Below the pieces are notes generated by a model. That model had not been told where the DNA came from and did no database searches. It worked only from the letters and a program-made list of their open reading frames with translations. Below, piece after piece: positions 1-8,101 of a stretch of DNA of 64,000 nucleotides. The stretch covers positions 124,001 through 188,000 of the forward strand of contig JBOHGG010000003.1 in the NCBI GenBank assembly GCA_050700115.1, read 5' to 3'. How positions within the stretch are numbered: the first letter of the stretch is position 1; every line of letters starts with the position of its first letter. Source of the stretch: GCA-003244245 sp050700115 (GTDB lineage: Bacteria > Actinomycetota > Actinomycetes > Mycobacteriales > Pseudonocardiaceae). The position numbers and the translations under genes were made by a program.

Positions 1-941
1 ATGGTGGAGTCCATCTGCAGTGGCATCCCGGCAGCAAGACGGTTGGCAATAACCCGGGAGACCCGGCCGAAGTCCGGGGCGATGGCCTCCCGCTCGATCA
101 CCGAGGCGATCACCAGAATCTCATAAGCGCTGTGACCGGCGGACGCGGGGAACCCAGCCGCCAGCAGCCGGGCCGCCGAGGCGCCGGTGATCTGCCGCAA
201 CAGCTCCACTGCCGAACTGCCGGGACGCAGGTCGTAGTTACCCGGGACCAGCAGCCCCTCCAGGCGAAGCCGCGGCTCGACTCGCGACACCGCATCGGCA
301 GCCCAGGCCGGCACTTCGAGCTGGGCGAGATCGGTCTGGCTCATCGCGGTGCGGAGTTCTTCGGAGCTCACGCAGGTGCTTGTCCCGCCATTCACCGCGC
401 AGCTGGCTCGGGAGATCTCGGTGAGCAGTCCTGGGACCGTCTTACCATCGGGAAGGCTGAAATCGTCGAGCTGAGCACCACCGCGGATCTCCAGCTGCCC
501 GACCCGAGCTGCCGGTTCCTGCAGCCTCGCCACTGCAGCGGAACCGGACATCTGCTCGCGTAACTGGTAGTAGCCGGGCTGCACCGCACGGGCTCGGGGA
601 TCGGCGTCGGCGGCCAGGGTGAAGGCCCGGACGCTGGCGACCACGTTGCGTCGGACCAGCGCGGCCCCGATCGCGCTGAGGCTCTGGCCGTCCTCGACCT
701 GCACGACGGCCGCCGCACCGCCGGCACCGACGAAGTCGGGCGTCTTTCGCCATGCCTCCAGTTGGCGTACTCCGAAGAAGACTCCACCGACCGCCAGCGC
801 CAGCACGACCACTACGACGCCGAGCACGATACGGCGGCGACGGCGCTCCAGGGCGTGACGCCGCTCCCGACGCCCACCGGTCCTCGTCGTCGAGCTGGGT
901 GGGTCAACAGTGTCCTTGAACAGCCCGAGATCGTCGGTCAC
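1..941 (-). CDS. mltG: Endolytic murein transglycosylase MltG, C-terminus outside window
   Basis: MltG/YceG cleaves nascent glycan strands at the outer face of the membrane and so sets peptidoglycan chain length. 313 codons are visible and the 3' end lies beyond the window. An Arg-rich cytoplasmic tail (residues 24-37) precedes one membrane segment (about 38-57). The family signature follows near the visible end: SVIERE, whose first Glu (about residue 282) is the catalytic position, then IANRL and LQMDST. The GTG start was chosen because GGAGG lies 7 nt upstream. The order alaS-ruvX-mltG is conserved in actinobacteria and supports the call. Identification is from motif and context. Confidence 0.9.
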   Translation of the reverse strand, partial: MTDDLGLFKDTVDPPSSTTRTGGRRERRHALERRRRRIVLGVVVVVLALAVGGVFFGVRQLEAWRKTPDFVGAGGAAAVVQVEDGQSLSAIGAALVRRNVVASVRAFTLAADADPRARAVQPGYYQLREQMSGSAAVARLQEPAARVGQLEIRGGAQLDDFSLPDGKTVPGLLTEISRASCAVNGGTSTCVSSEELRTAMSQTDLAQLEVPAWAADAVSRVEPRLRLEGLLVPGNYDLRPGSSAVELLRQITGASAARLLAAGFPASAGHSAYEILVIASVIEREAIAPDFGRVSRVIANRLAAGMPLQMDST

Positions 942-970
942 AATGCCACCTCCCGCGGGCACCAGAGGCG

Positions 971-1030
971 AACACACCGGGCACGAGAGGGGGACACGCC
1001 GGGCACTGGAGGGGGACACGCCGGGTGGGT
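971..1030. repeat. Short imperfect tandem repeat between ruvX and mltG
   Basis: About two and a half copies of a 21-22 nt G-rich unit built around ACACGCCGGGCACTGGAGGG lie in the 94 nt gap between the ruvX stop and the mltG start. The last copy is truncated and runs into GGGTGGGTGGGGG. The two genes are otherwise tightly packed. Function is unknown; it may be slippage-prone filler. Confidence 0.5.
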
Positions 1031-1035
1031 GGGGG

Positions 1036-1488
1036 TCATGGTGTGCCTTCCGCTCCACCACTGGCCCGCCGTGCCTCCAGCCAGCCCTGCAGGATCTCCA
1101 CTGCTGCGGCCTGGTCGACCACCGCCCGCTGCTTGCGGCCGCGAACACCCCTGCCGGCGAGCACGCGGGTAGCCGCGACGGTGGTGAGGCGCTCATCTGT
1201 CAGCCGGACCGGCACACCGTCACCGATCCGCCCCGCCAGGGCGGTGGCATAGTCCTGCGCCGCGCGCGCTGCTGGACCGTGCCGCCCGGCCAGCGTGCGC
1301 GGGAGCCCGACCACCACCTCTACAACCTCGTGCTCGACGATCAGTGCAGCCAGCGTCTCGAGGTCACCGCCCCCAGACCGGTCGCGGTTGAGGGTAACCA
1401 AGGGCGTCGCGAGTATCCCGGACGGATCAGACAGCGCCACCCCGACTCGCACCTCCCCCACGTCCACCCCAAGCCGCCGTCCCATCAC
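1036..1488 (-). CDS. ruvX: Putative pre-16S rRNA nuclease RuvX/YqgF
   Basis: RuvX/YqgF is a small RNase H-fold protein implicated in 5' maturation of 16S rRNA. The 150 residues match the usual length. The N-terminus reads RRLGVDVGEVRVGVALSD, where the first Asp is the conserved metal ligand, and TDERLTT is the second family motif. Two consecutive ATG codons follow a GGGGAGGTGG Shine-Dalgarno. The gene lies directly downstream of alaS and upstream of mltG, the standard actinobacterial trio, so co-transcription is likely. Confidence 0.93.
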   Translation of the reverse strand: MMGRRLGVDVGEVRVGVALSDPSGILATPLVTLNRDRSGGGDLETLAALIVEHEVVEVVVGLPRTLAGRHGPAARAAQDYATALAGRIGDGVPVRLTDERLTTVAATRVLAGRGVRGRKQRAVVDQAAAVEILQGWLEARRASGGAEGTP

Positions 1489-1588
1489 GCCACCTCCCCG
1501 GAGGGAACCGCATTCAGCGGGCTGAGCGTGGTAAACGGTAGCCGGATAACCCCGCTGAGCCCGCGCAATGCGGGTGGACCGGGAAGAG

Positions 1589-4267
1589 TCATGCGCCGTT
1601 GCGGGCGGTTAGGTCGGCGCGGAGGGCGGCTAGGGCGGCGGGGATGCCGGCTGGGTTGGTGCCGCCGCCTTGGGCGAGGTCTGGTTTGCCGCCGCCGCGG
1701 CCGCCGACTGCGGGGCCGAATACCGGGACCAGGGCGCCCGCCGCCAGGCCCCGCTGTCGAGCGGCGGCGGTGGTGGCCACCACGAAGGAGACCTTGCTCG
1801 CCGCGGGGTCAACGCTGAACAGCGCAACCACCCCGGGCTGTTCGCCGAGCCGGCCCCGGACATCGGTGGCCAGCGCTCGCAGGTCTGGGCCGCTCACCCC
1901 CTCGGGGGTTTGCGCCGCCACCAGCGCGGTCGCGCCGACCTGCTCGGCTGCCTCGGCCAGCAGGCCAGCCGAGGAGAGCACCGCGGCTGCGCGCAGCCGC
2001 TCCAGCTCGCGCTCGGCCACGCGCAGCCGCTCGGTGATCGCACCGATGCGATCTGGCAGCTCCTCGGGCCGGGCCCTGAACTGCTCGGCGAGTTGCGCGA
2101 CCAGCACGTGCTCGCGGGCCAGGAAGCGAAATGCGTCGAGGCCCACCAGCGCCTCCACCCGGCGAACCCCGGCCCCGATGGACGCCTCGGAAAGCAGCTT
2201 GATCAGACCGATATCGGCGGAGTTGGGAACATGGGTCCCGCCGCACAGCTCCTTGGAGTAGTCCCCGATGGTGATGACCCGCACCGCGTCGGTGTACTTC
2301 TCGCCGAACATCGCGATCGCCCCGGCCTGGCGGGCGGCCTGCATCGACATCACGTCGGCGGTGACCGGAAGCGAACGCAGCAGCACCTCATTGACCTCGT
2401 CCTCGACGTCGGCCAGCACGCTGGGCGGTACCGCGCCACCCGGTGAGGTGAAGTCGAACCGCAATCGGCCCGGGGCGTTGAGCGAGCCGGCCTGCGCGGC
2501 ACTGGTGCCCAGCGCCCTGCGGATACCGGCGTGCACCAGGTGCGTCGCGGAATGCGCCCGAGCCACCGCCTGCCGCCGGGTGACGTCCACCTCCGCGGAA
2601 ACCGGGGCGTCGAGGCGGATTTCACCGGAAACGACCGTCCCGCGGTGCACCGACAAGCCCTCCACCGGCGACTGCACGTCGTCGACCGCTACGGCGAACC
2701 CGTCGCCGACCAGGCGGCCGGTGTCGGACTGCTGGCCACCACCCTCGGCGTAGAACGGGGTGCGGTCGAGCACCACTTCCACCGCGCTGCCCTGGCCCGC
2801 TGCCGGTACCCCGGCACCATCGACGAGCAGACCGACCACCCGGGCCTGCGCGGTGCGGTCGGTGTAGCCCAGAAAATCGGTGCCACCGTGCGCGTCGAGC
2901 ACGGTGCGGTACTCGCTGAGGTCCCCGTGCCCGGAGCGGCGGGCTGCGGCGTCGGCCTTGGCCCGCTGCCGCTGCTGCGCCATCAGCGTGCGAAAGCCCG
3001 CCTCGTCGACGGACAGGCCGGCCTCGGCGGCCATCTCCAGGGTGAGGTCGATGGGAAACCCATAGGTGTCGTGCAGCTGGAAGACCTGGTCTCCGGCGAG
3101 CTGGGAGCCACCGGCCTGGCGGGTCCGCGTCACCGCCAGGTCGAAGATTCGCGACCCGGCCGACAGGGTCGCCAGGAACGCCTCCTCCTCGGCGCGGGCG
3201 ACCGCCTCGATCCGCCCGTACTCGGTGTCGATCTCCGGGTACGACGGGCCCATCGTGTCGCGCACCACCGCGGTGATGTCACCGAGCACCGGTTCGGTCA
3301 CGCCGAGCAGGCGCACCGATCGCACGGTGCGGCGCAGCAGCCTGCGCAGCACGTAGCCGCGGGCCTCATTGCTCGGGGTCACCCCGTCGCCGATGAGCAT
3401 GACGCCGGTGCGGGCGTGATCGGCGATCACCCGGAAACGCACGTCGTCGGCCGGATCCTTGCCGTAGCGCCGGCCGGAGAGCTGCTCGGCACGGGTGATC
3501 ACCGGCCGAAGCAGGTCGGTCTCGTACACGTTGGCCACGTCCTGCAGCAGCAGCGCCACCCGCTCGATGCCCATCCCGGTATCGACATTCTTGGCGGGCA
3601 GCGACCCGACGACCGGGTAGCCGTCCTTGGGGCTGTGCTCACCGCGCTCGTCCTGCATGAAGACGAGGTTCCAGATCTCCAGGTAGCGGTCCTCGTCCAC
3701 CACCGGGCCGCCCTCGCGGCCATACTCGGGGCCGCGGTCGTAGTAGATCTCCGAGCACGGACCGCCCGGACCGGGAACGCCCATGTCCCAGTAGTTGTCC
3801 TTGCCGTCGCGGCGCTGGATCCGGTCCGCGGGCATCCCGGCGACCTCGCGCCAGAACCGCTCAGCTTCGTCGTCGTTGTCGTATACGGTCACCCAGATGC
3901 GGTCCGGATCAAAGCCATAGCAACCGGAGCCTTCAGAGCCGGTCACCAGCTGCCAGGCGTACTCGATGGCACCCTGCTTGAAATAGTCCCCGAAGGAGAA
4001 GTTGCCAGCCATCTGGAAGAAGGTGTTGTGCCTGGTGGTCTTGCCGACCTCATCGATGTCCGGGGTGCGCACGCACTTCTGGATTGAGGTCGCGCGACGG
4101 TAGGGCGGCGTCGCCTGGCCGAGGAAGTACGGCTTGAAAGGCACCATGCCGGCGTTGACGAACAGCAGGTTGGGGTCGTCGAGCAGCAGCGAGGCGCTGG
4201 GCACGACCGTGTGCCCGGAGCGTTCGAAGTAGTCGGTGAACCGGTGACGGATCTCGTAGGTCTGCAC
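1589..4267 (-). CDS. alaS: Alanine--tRNA ligase AlaS
   Basis: Cytoplasmic class II synthetase that charges tRNA-Ala. The 892 residues include the N-terminal catalytic domain (starting MQTYEIRHRF), the tRNA-recognition region and the editing domain with zinc/catalytic signatures HSATH (about residue 571) and CGGTH (about residue 674). A C-Ala/DHHA1 region at the end contains the Gly-rich GGRGGGKPDLAQGGG signature typical of AlaS. The GTG start has GAGGAAG 4-5 nt upstream. It is full length with no missing key residues. It follows the DUF948/DUF6167 pair and precedes ruvX. Confidence 0.98.
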   Translation of the reverse strand: MQTYEIRHRFTDYFERSGHTVVPSASLLLDDPNLLFVNAGMVPFKPYFLGQATPPYRRATSIQKCVRTPDIDEVGKTTRHNTFFQMAGNFSFGDYFKQGAIEYAWQLVTGSEGSGCYGFDPDRIWVTVYDNDDEAERFWREVAGMPADRIQRRDGKDNYWDMGVPGPGGPCSEIYYDRGPEYGREGGPVVDEDRYLEIWNLVFMQDERGEHSPKDGYPVVGSLPAKNVDTGMGIERVALLLQDVANVYETDLLRPVITRAEQLSGRRYGKDPADDVRFRVIADHARTGVMLIGDGVTPSNEARGYVLRRLLRRTVRSVRLLGVTEPVLGDITAVVRDTMGPSYPEIDTEYGRIEAVARAEEEAFLATLSAGSRIFDLAVTRTRQAGGSQLAGDQVFQLHDTYGFPIDLTLEMAAEAGLSVDEAGFRTLMAQQRQRAKADAAARRSGHGDLSEYRTVLDAHGGTDFLGYTDRTAQARVVGLLVDGAGVPAAGQGSAVEVVLDRTPFYAEGGGQQSDTGRLVGDGFAVAVDDVQSPVEGLSVHRGTVVSGEIRLDAPVSAEVDVTRRQAVARAHSATHLVHAGIRRALGTSAAQAGSLNAPGRLRFDFTSPGGAVPPSVLADVEDEVNEVLLRSLPVTADVMSMQAARQAGAIAMFGEKYTDAVRVITIGDYSKELCGGTHVPNSADIGLIKLLSEASIGAGVRRVEALVGLDAFRFLAREHVLVAQLAEQFRARPEELPDRIGAITERLRVAERELERLRAAAVLSSAGLLAEAAEQVGATALVAAQTPEGVSGPDLRALATDVRGRLGEQPGVVALFSVDPAASKVSFVVATTAAARQRGLAAGALVPVFGPAVGGRGGGKPDLAQGGGTNPAGIPAALAALRADLTARNGA

Positions 4268-4303
4268 GGGTCTTCCTCGACAAACAGGATGGGTGGCGGG
4301 GGC

Positions 4304-4585
4304 CTAGGCCCGCGCGGAGGCTCGCCCCGCTCGGGCACCGGCCTGCCGCGGTACGGTGTCGATGCCGGTGCGCTGGGCTACCGTGTCGTGCAGTTCGGCC
4401 TCCCGCTCGGCCATCCCGGCCCGCACCTCGGCACCGAAAGCTCCCATCGCCACGGCCAGCTCTCGCACCGCGTCGCTGACGTTCTCGGCGACGCCTGCGG
4501 GGGTCATCCGGCGAGCGGCAGCGCTTGCCTTGCGGCTCGCCGCAACCCCAGCGGCAACACCGAGGCCGAACCAGAGAATGCGCAT
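4304..4585 (-). CDS. DUF6167-type small membrane protein
   Basis: 93 residues. The N-terminus (ILWFGLGVAAGVAAS) is a single hydrophobic segment followed by a basic stretch (RKASAAARR) and an amphipathic helix. This matches the actinobacterial DUF6167 type usually found between a DUF948 protein and alaS. The ATG overlaps the upstream stop as TAATG, implying translational coupling. Function is unknown; the pair may form a small envelope-associated module. The family name rests on recalled similarity and context. Confidence 0.75.
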   Translation of the reverse strand: MRILWFGLGVAAGVAASRKASAAARRMTPAGVAENVSDAVRELAVAMGAFGAEVRAGMAEREAELHDTVAQRTGIDTVPRQAGARAGRASARA

Positions 4586-4986
4586 TACCGCCGACCCCCC
4601 CTCCGCCGCCCGCCTGGACGTTCGTCGTCCTTGCGACTCTTGCGGCGGCGGCGCATCGCCTTGCTCACGCCGTAGGACAATGCCGCCACCCGCACCAGCG
4701 GCCCGCCCAGGGTCGCGGTGAACAACGAGGTCAGCGCGGAGACATTGCCAGTGACCGCCTGCGCGTTCGCCGTGATCCCGTCCAGCCGCTCCAACTGGGA
4801 GTTCACGTGGGTGACGGTGGTGTTCGCACCGGCGAACAGCGGATCGGACTCGTCGCTGGCCTTGCGGATCGCCAACGTCGCCTCGTCCAGGGTGCGCCCC
4901 AACTTGATCAGGGGCCCAGCGAGCAGGCCGACCAGCACGACGAACGCGCCAGCGGCAATCAGCGCGGCGATCTGGCCTGCCGACAC
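4585..4986 (-). CDS. DUF948-domain membrane protein
   Basis: 133 residues. One N-terminal membrane segment (IAALIAAGAFVVLVGLLAGP) is followed by a long helical region (LDEATLAIRKASDESDPL..., about 30-110) typical of DUF948 proteins, and a very basic tail (MRRRRKSRKDD, RRRGGRR). The GTG start is preceded by GAGGAGGG. It lies upstream of the DUF6167-type gene and alaS with a 1-nt stop/start overlap. No enzymatic motif is present. A membrane-anchored coiled coil is the most that can be said. Confidence 0.8.
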   Translation of the reverse strand: MSAGQIAALIAAGAFVVLVGLLAGPLIKLGRTLDEATLAIRKASDESDPLFAGANTTVTHVNSQLERLDGITANAQAVTGNVSALTSLFTATLGGPLVRVAALSYGVSKAMRRRRKSRKDDERPGGRRRGGRR

Positions 4987-5081
4987 GTGCCCTCCTCACC
5001 AATCCCTATACCAACGCCGATACCAATGCCGATCGACCGATCGCGGTGAGCTGCGCGCCGCGCCAGTGAATGGCGGACAGG

Positions 5082-6281
5082 CTACCGCGTGGTTGTCTGG
5101 AACACCTGGTCCGGGTAAGGGTGGCTGAGGAAGTCGTGATGGGAGATGTCCCAGCCGTATGCCCCGGTGTGGTGAAACACCAGCAGATCCCCGGCGCGCA
5201 CCCGCGGCACGACGACCTCGCGGGCCAGCACATCCTTCGGGGTACACAGCTCCCCGACCACGGTCACGGGTTCGTCGTGGACCTCCGGGCGGGGGCAGGG
5301 CAACGACCACCGGTCGACCGCAACGACGGTGAATGGGTGGCTGTGCTGCCAGGACGCCGGCAGCCGGAAATGATGTGTGCCACCCCGTACCAGCAGGTAG
5401 TTCTTACCATGGCTGCGCTTGACGTCCAGCACTTCGACCACGTAGTAGCCGCAGGCTGCGACGAGGAAGCGGCCGCACTCGAAATCGATCTCTCGCCAGT
5501 GCGCCGGGAAGGAATGCGCCACCAGCGAGCCCAGCCCCCGAGTGAAGCACTGCCAGTCGAACTGCTCGGTCAGATCCGCATAGTTCACGCCGATGCCGCC
5601 GCCGAAGTTCACCGCCTCGCAGGCGAGCCCGAATTCACGTTCCCAGCCGGTCACCTTTCGGTGATACAGGTCGAGCAGGTCGAGGTGGGTGCCTGCCGAG
5701 AGGTTGTTGGACAACGAGTGCAGGTGGAACCCGGCCAGCCGCAGGTGGGGTAGCCGCCGGGCGGTCTCGACCGCCTCAGGCAGGGTGGCCTCGTCGATAC
5801 CGAACTGGGTGGGACGGCCGGCCATGAACAAAGTGGCGCCCGAGAATGGGCCGGCGAGGTTGACTCGAAGCAGAATGTCGGCCACCCGGCCGGTTCGGCT
5901 CGCCACTGCGGAGATCCGGTGCAGCTCGAGCACGCTTTCTGCGTGGAACCGGATTACCCGCTGCGCCAGTGCCGCAGCGATGTCGTCCTCCGTTTTGGCC
6001 GGCCCCCCGAAGATGACCGGAATGCGCAGGTCCACCGCGCGTGCTTTGGCCAGTTCGCCACCGGAGGCGACCTCGAAGCCGGTGACCAGGGGCGCCAGCG
6101 CGCGCAGCAGCGGCTCGGCGCTGTTGGCCTTCATGGCGTAGAACATGCGGCACCGGTCGGGCAGCGCCCCGATCACCCGGCGGACGTGCTCGGTCAGCTG
6201 GCCCAGGTCATACCAGTAAAGGCATACCGGCCGGTTCCTGCCGGCCCGGTCCAGGATCAGCGTCGCCAGCTGGCCGTTCAT
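5082..6281 (-). CDS. SbnH-like PLP-dependent decarboxylase (siderophore biosynthesis)
   Basis: A 399-residue fold-type III PLP enzyme of the ornithine/diaminopimelate decarboxylase superfamily. YAMKAN near the N-terminus carries the Schiff-base lysine, FGGGIGVN is the phosphate-binding loop, and GELCTP near the C-terminus carries the conserved active-site cysteine. In staphyloferrin B synthesis SbnH decarboxylates a citryl-diaminopropionate intermediate; the SbnA-like and IucA/IucC neighbours suggest the same role here. The start was set at the ATG overlapping the upstream stop as ATGA, not the one 24 nt further up. It is the last gene of the four-gene operon. Substrate is inferred. Confidence 0.85.
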   Translation of the reverse strand: MNGQLATLILDRAGRNRPVCLYWYDLGQLTEHVRRVIGALPDRCRMFYAMKANSAEPLLRALAPLVTGFEVASGGELAKARAVDLRIPVIFGGPAKTEDDIAAALAQRVIRFHAESVLELHRISAVASRTGRVADILLRVNLAGPFSGATLFMAGRPTQFGIDEATLPEAVETARRLPHLRLAGFHLHSLSNNLSAGTHLDLLDLYHRKVTGWEREFGLACEAVNFGGGIGVNYADLTEQFDWQCFTRGLGSLVAHSFPAHWREIDFECGRFLVAACGYYVVEVLDVKRSHGKNYLLVRGGTHHFRLPASWQHSHPFTVVAVDRWSLPCPRPEVHDEPVTVVGELCTPKDVLAREVVVPRVRAGDLLVFHHTGAYGWDISHHDFLSHPYPDQVFQTTTR

Positions 6282-8101
6282 GTTTTCCCCGCAGCTCGGC
6301 TGCACAGCGGGTTGGACACCGCGTGCAGCCTCAGCTCGGTGTCGGGCAGCAGCCGTCGGGTCGTCAGCTGCTCCACCGCGATGGTCGGCTTGAACACGTC
6401 GAAGCGCGCGAACCGGTCGGTGAGCTCGGGGAAGCGCCGGTGGTACGCCTGGATCGCGCTGCGCACCACGGCCCAGAACTCCTGCTCGTCGAACCCGTAG
6501 CAGTCCGCCAGGAGCATCGCGAGTTCGCCGAGGTTGATGAACAGCAGCGCGTCCAGCAGGAAGTCGGTGACCAGGTCCAGGTCGTCGGTCTCGACGAAGG
6601 AGTTGCGGTTGGTGTGGTGCGCCGGTGTCCCGGCGAGCTCAGGGCAGCGCCCCGGGTCGGCCAGGTGGCGCCGGGAGAATCGCACCCCGTCGTGGAAGTC
6701 CTTCACCGCCAGCCGCCGCGGACGGCCTGCGGAGTGCACCAGCACCATGTTCTGCGCGTGCGCTTCCAGGGCGATTCCGTGGCACTGCAGCAGGTGCACG
6801 AGCGGCAGGACGCTCACGGCGACCAGTTCCTCGACCCAACGCCGTACCCCGAGTGCGCCCACCCACGGATCGACCAGCGGGGTGCCGTCGAGTTCGCGCG
6901 CGGTGAGCCCGGTGAACGGCACCGCTTGCTCGTCGGGTTGCAGGTGGATGTGCAGGCTCTCCCGCCAGATGCAGGCCAGCACGCCGTAGGTGTCCTCGCG
7001 TACCAGTTCCGAGACCGGCAGAGGATCGACCGAGACGCCCATCACCTCGCCGAGCAGGATCAGCCGCTGCTCGTCGCGCAGGTAGCCGTCACCGGCGACC
7101 ACCCCGCGCAACCAGTCGGAGATCAGCGGCGCGTTGCCGACGGTGTGTGGGGCGAGCACCCTGCTGGTCGAGGTATTGACGATTGACAAGGCCAGTTTCA
7201 CCGACGCCCGTTCGGGGACGTCCCGGCAGGCCAGGGTGCGCAGCGACTGCTGGGCCACGTGGGCGTGCAGGTCCTCGCCGAGCACGATGAGTTCTCGGTT
7301 GCGCAGTTGCGCGGCGAAGGCACGGCTGACGTGTTCCCGCCACTGCCACGGGTGGACCGCCACGAACGTGTAGTCCGAGGGAACCGCTGCGGCCCGACGG
7401 ATCCGATGCTGGAACTTCTCGAAGGAGACCCGGCCGAGCTGTTCACGCAGGAACGTGGCCTCGTGCAGCTCGTCGGACACCGACACCGTCGCCGTGTCCC
7501 GGTGCACGGCCAGCCACAACGGGCGGATCGCATGAGCAAACTCCGGGCCCCAGGCGAGGTTGTCAGTCGGGTCGAAGCCGATCCGCGACTTGTAGGCGGG
7601 GTGATACGGGTGTCCGTCGGTGATGGCCGACTCCAACGTGTCGTAGCCCGACCCACACAGCACATCACCGCGTTGCGCCCGCACGTACTGCGCGAGCGTG
7701 TCATTGACCAGGGTCGCCTCCAGCTCCCGGGCGAACGTGGGCACCCGCTTTGGGTCCGCACGGAGGCCGTCGCGCACCTCGCTGAGGAACCTCGTCGTCG
7801 AGTCGGCCTCGGCGGTGCCACCGGACGCGCGGCGCAGGACCGGCTCCGGTCCCAGCCGGACCCGGTCGAACCCGTACCGCCGGGTCGCGGTGAACAGATA
7901 AGAGACCGCGTCGCCGTGCTCGTCGGTGCCGTCGATAGCGCAGCGTCCAGAGTCGGCAGGCCCGCCGTCGGCGTGATGCGCCGCCAGCATCCCCTCGTAC
8001 AGCAGCGACTCCAGCAGCTGCCGGAACAGCCGTCGACGTACCTGCTCGAACTGCGGAGTGCGCAGCGCCCGCTCGATGAGCTCGGCCGTCCTCGACACCA
8101 T
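6278..8101 (-). CDS. IucA/IucC-family NIS siderophore synthetase (stand-alone)
   Basis: A 607-residue NRPS-independent siderophore synthetase, which adenylates a carboxylate and condenses it with an amine or alcohol. The motifs are intact: DGHPYHPAYKSRIGF (ATP phosphate binding, with Lys), VAVHPWQW, VKLALSIVNTSTSR, then EAHAQN and a C-terminal FhuF-like reductase-type region. The ATG overlaps the stop of the preceding fused synthetase (TGATG) and the stop overlaps the decarboxylase start (ATGA), so the genes are translationally coupled. Type (A, B or C) and substrate cannot be assigned from sequence alone. Confidence 0.9.
   Translation of the reverse strand: MVSRTAELIERALRTPQFEQVRRRLFRQLLESLLYEGMLAAHHADGGPADSGRCAIDGTDEHGDAVSYLFTATRRYGFDRVRLGPEPVLRRASGGTAEADSTTRFLSEVRDGLRADPKRVPTFARELEATLVNDTLAQYVRAQRGDVLCGSGYDTLESAITDGHPYHPAYKSRIGFDPTDNLAWGPEFAHAIRPLWLAVHRDTATVSVSDELHEATFLREQLGRVSFEKFQHRIRRAAAVPSDYTFVAVHPWQWREHVSRAFAAQLRNRELIVLGEDLHAHVAQQSLRTLACRDVPERASVKLALSIVNTSTSRVLAPHTVGNAPLISDWLRGVVAGDGYLRDEQRLILLGEVMGVSVDPLPVSELVREDTYGVLACIWRESLHIHLQPDEQAVPFTGLTARELDGTPLVDPWVGALGVRRWVEELVAVSVLPLVHLLQCHGIALEAHAQNMVLVHSAGRPRRLAVKDFHDGVRFSRRHLADPGRCPELAGTPAHHTNRNSFVETDDLDLVTDFLLDALLFINLGELAMLLADCYGFDEQEFWAVVRSAIQAYHRRFPELTDRFARFDVFKPTIAVEQLTTRRLLPDTELRLHAVSNPLCSRAAGKT

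Noticed and set aside
1599..4087. Long plus-strand open frames opposite alaS
   Set aside because: Arg/Pro/Ala-rich translations of the antisense strand; the minus-strand frame encodes complete AlaS. The same applies to long antisense frames opposite rel, the NIS genes, efeB and secD.
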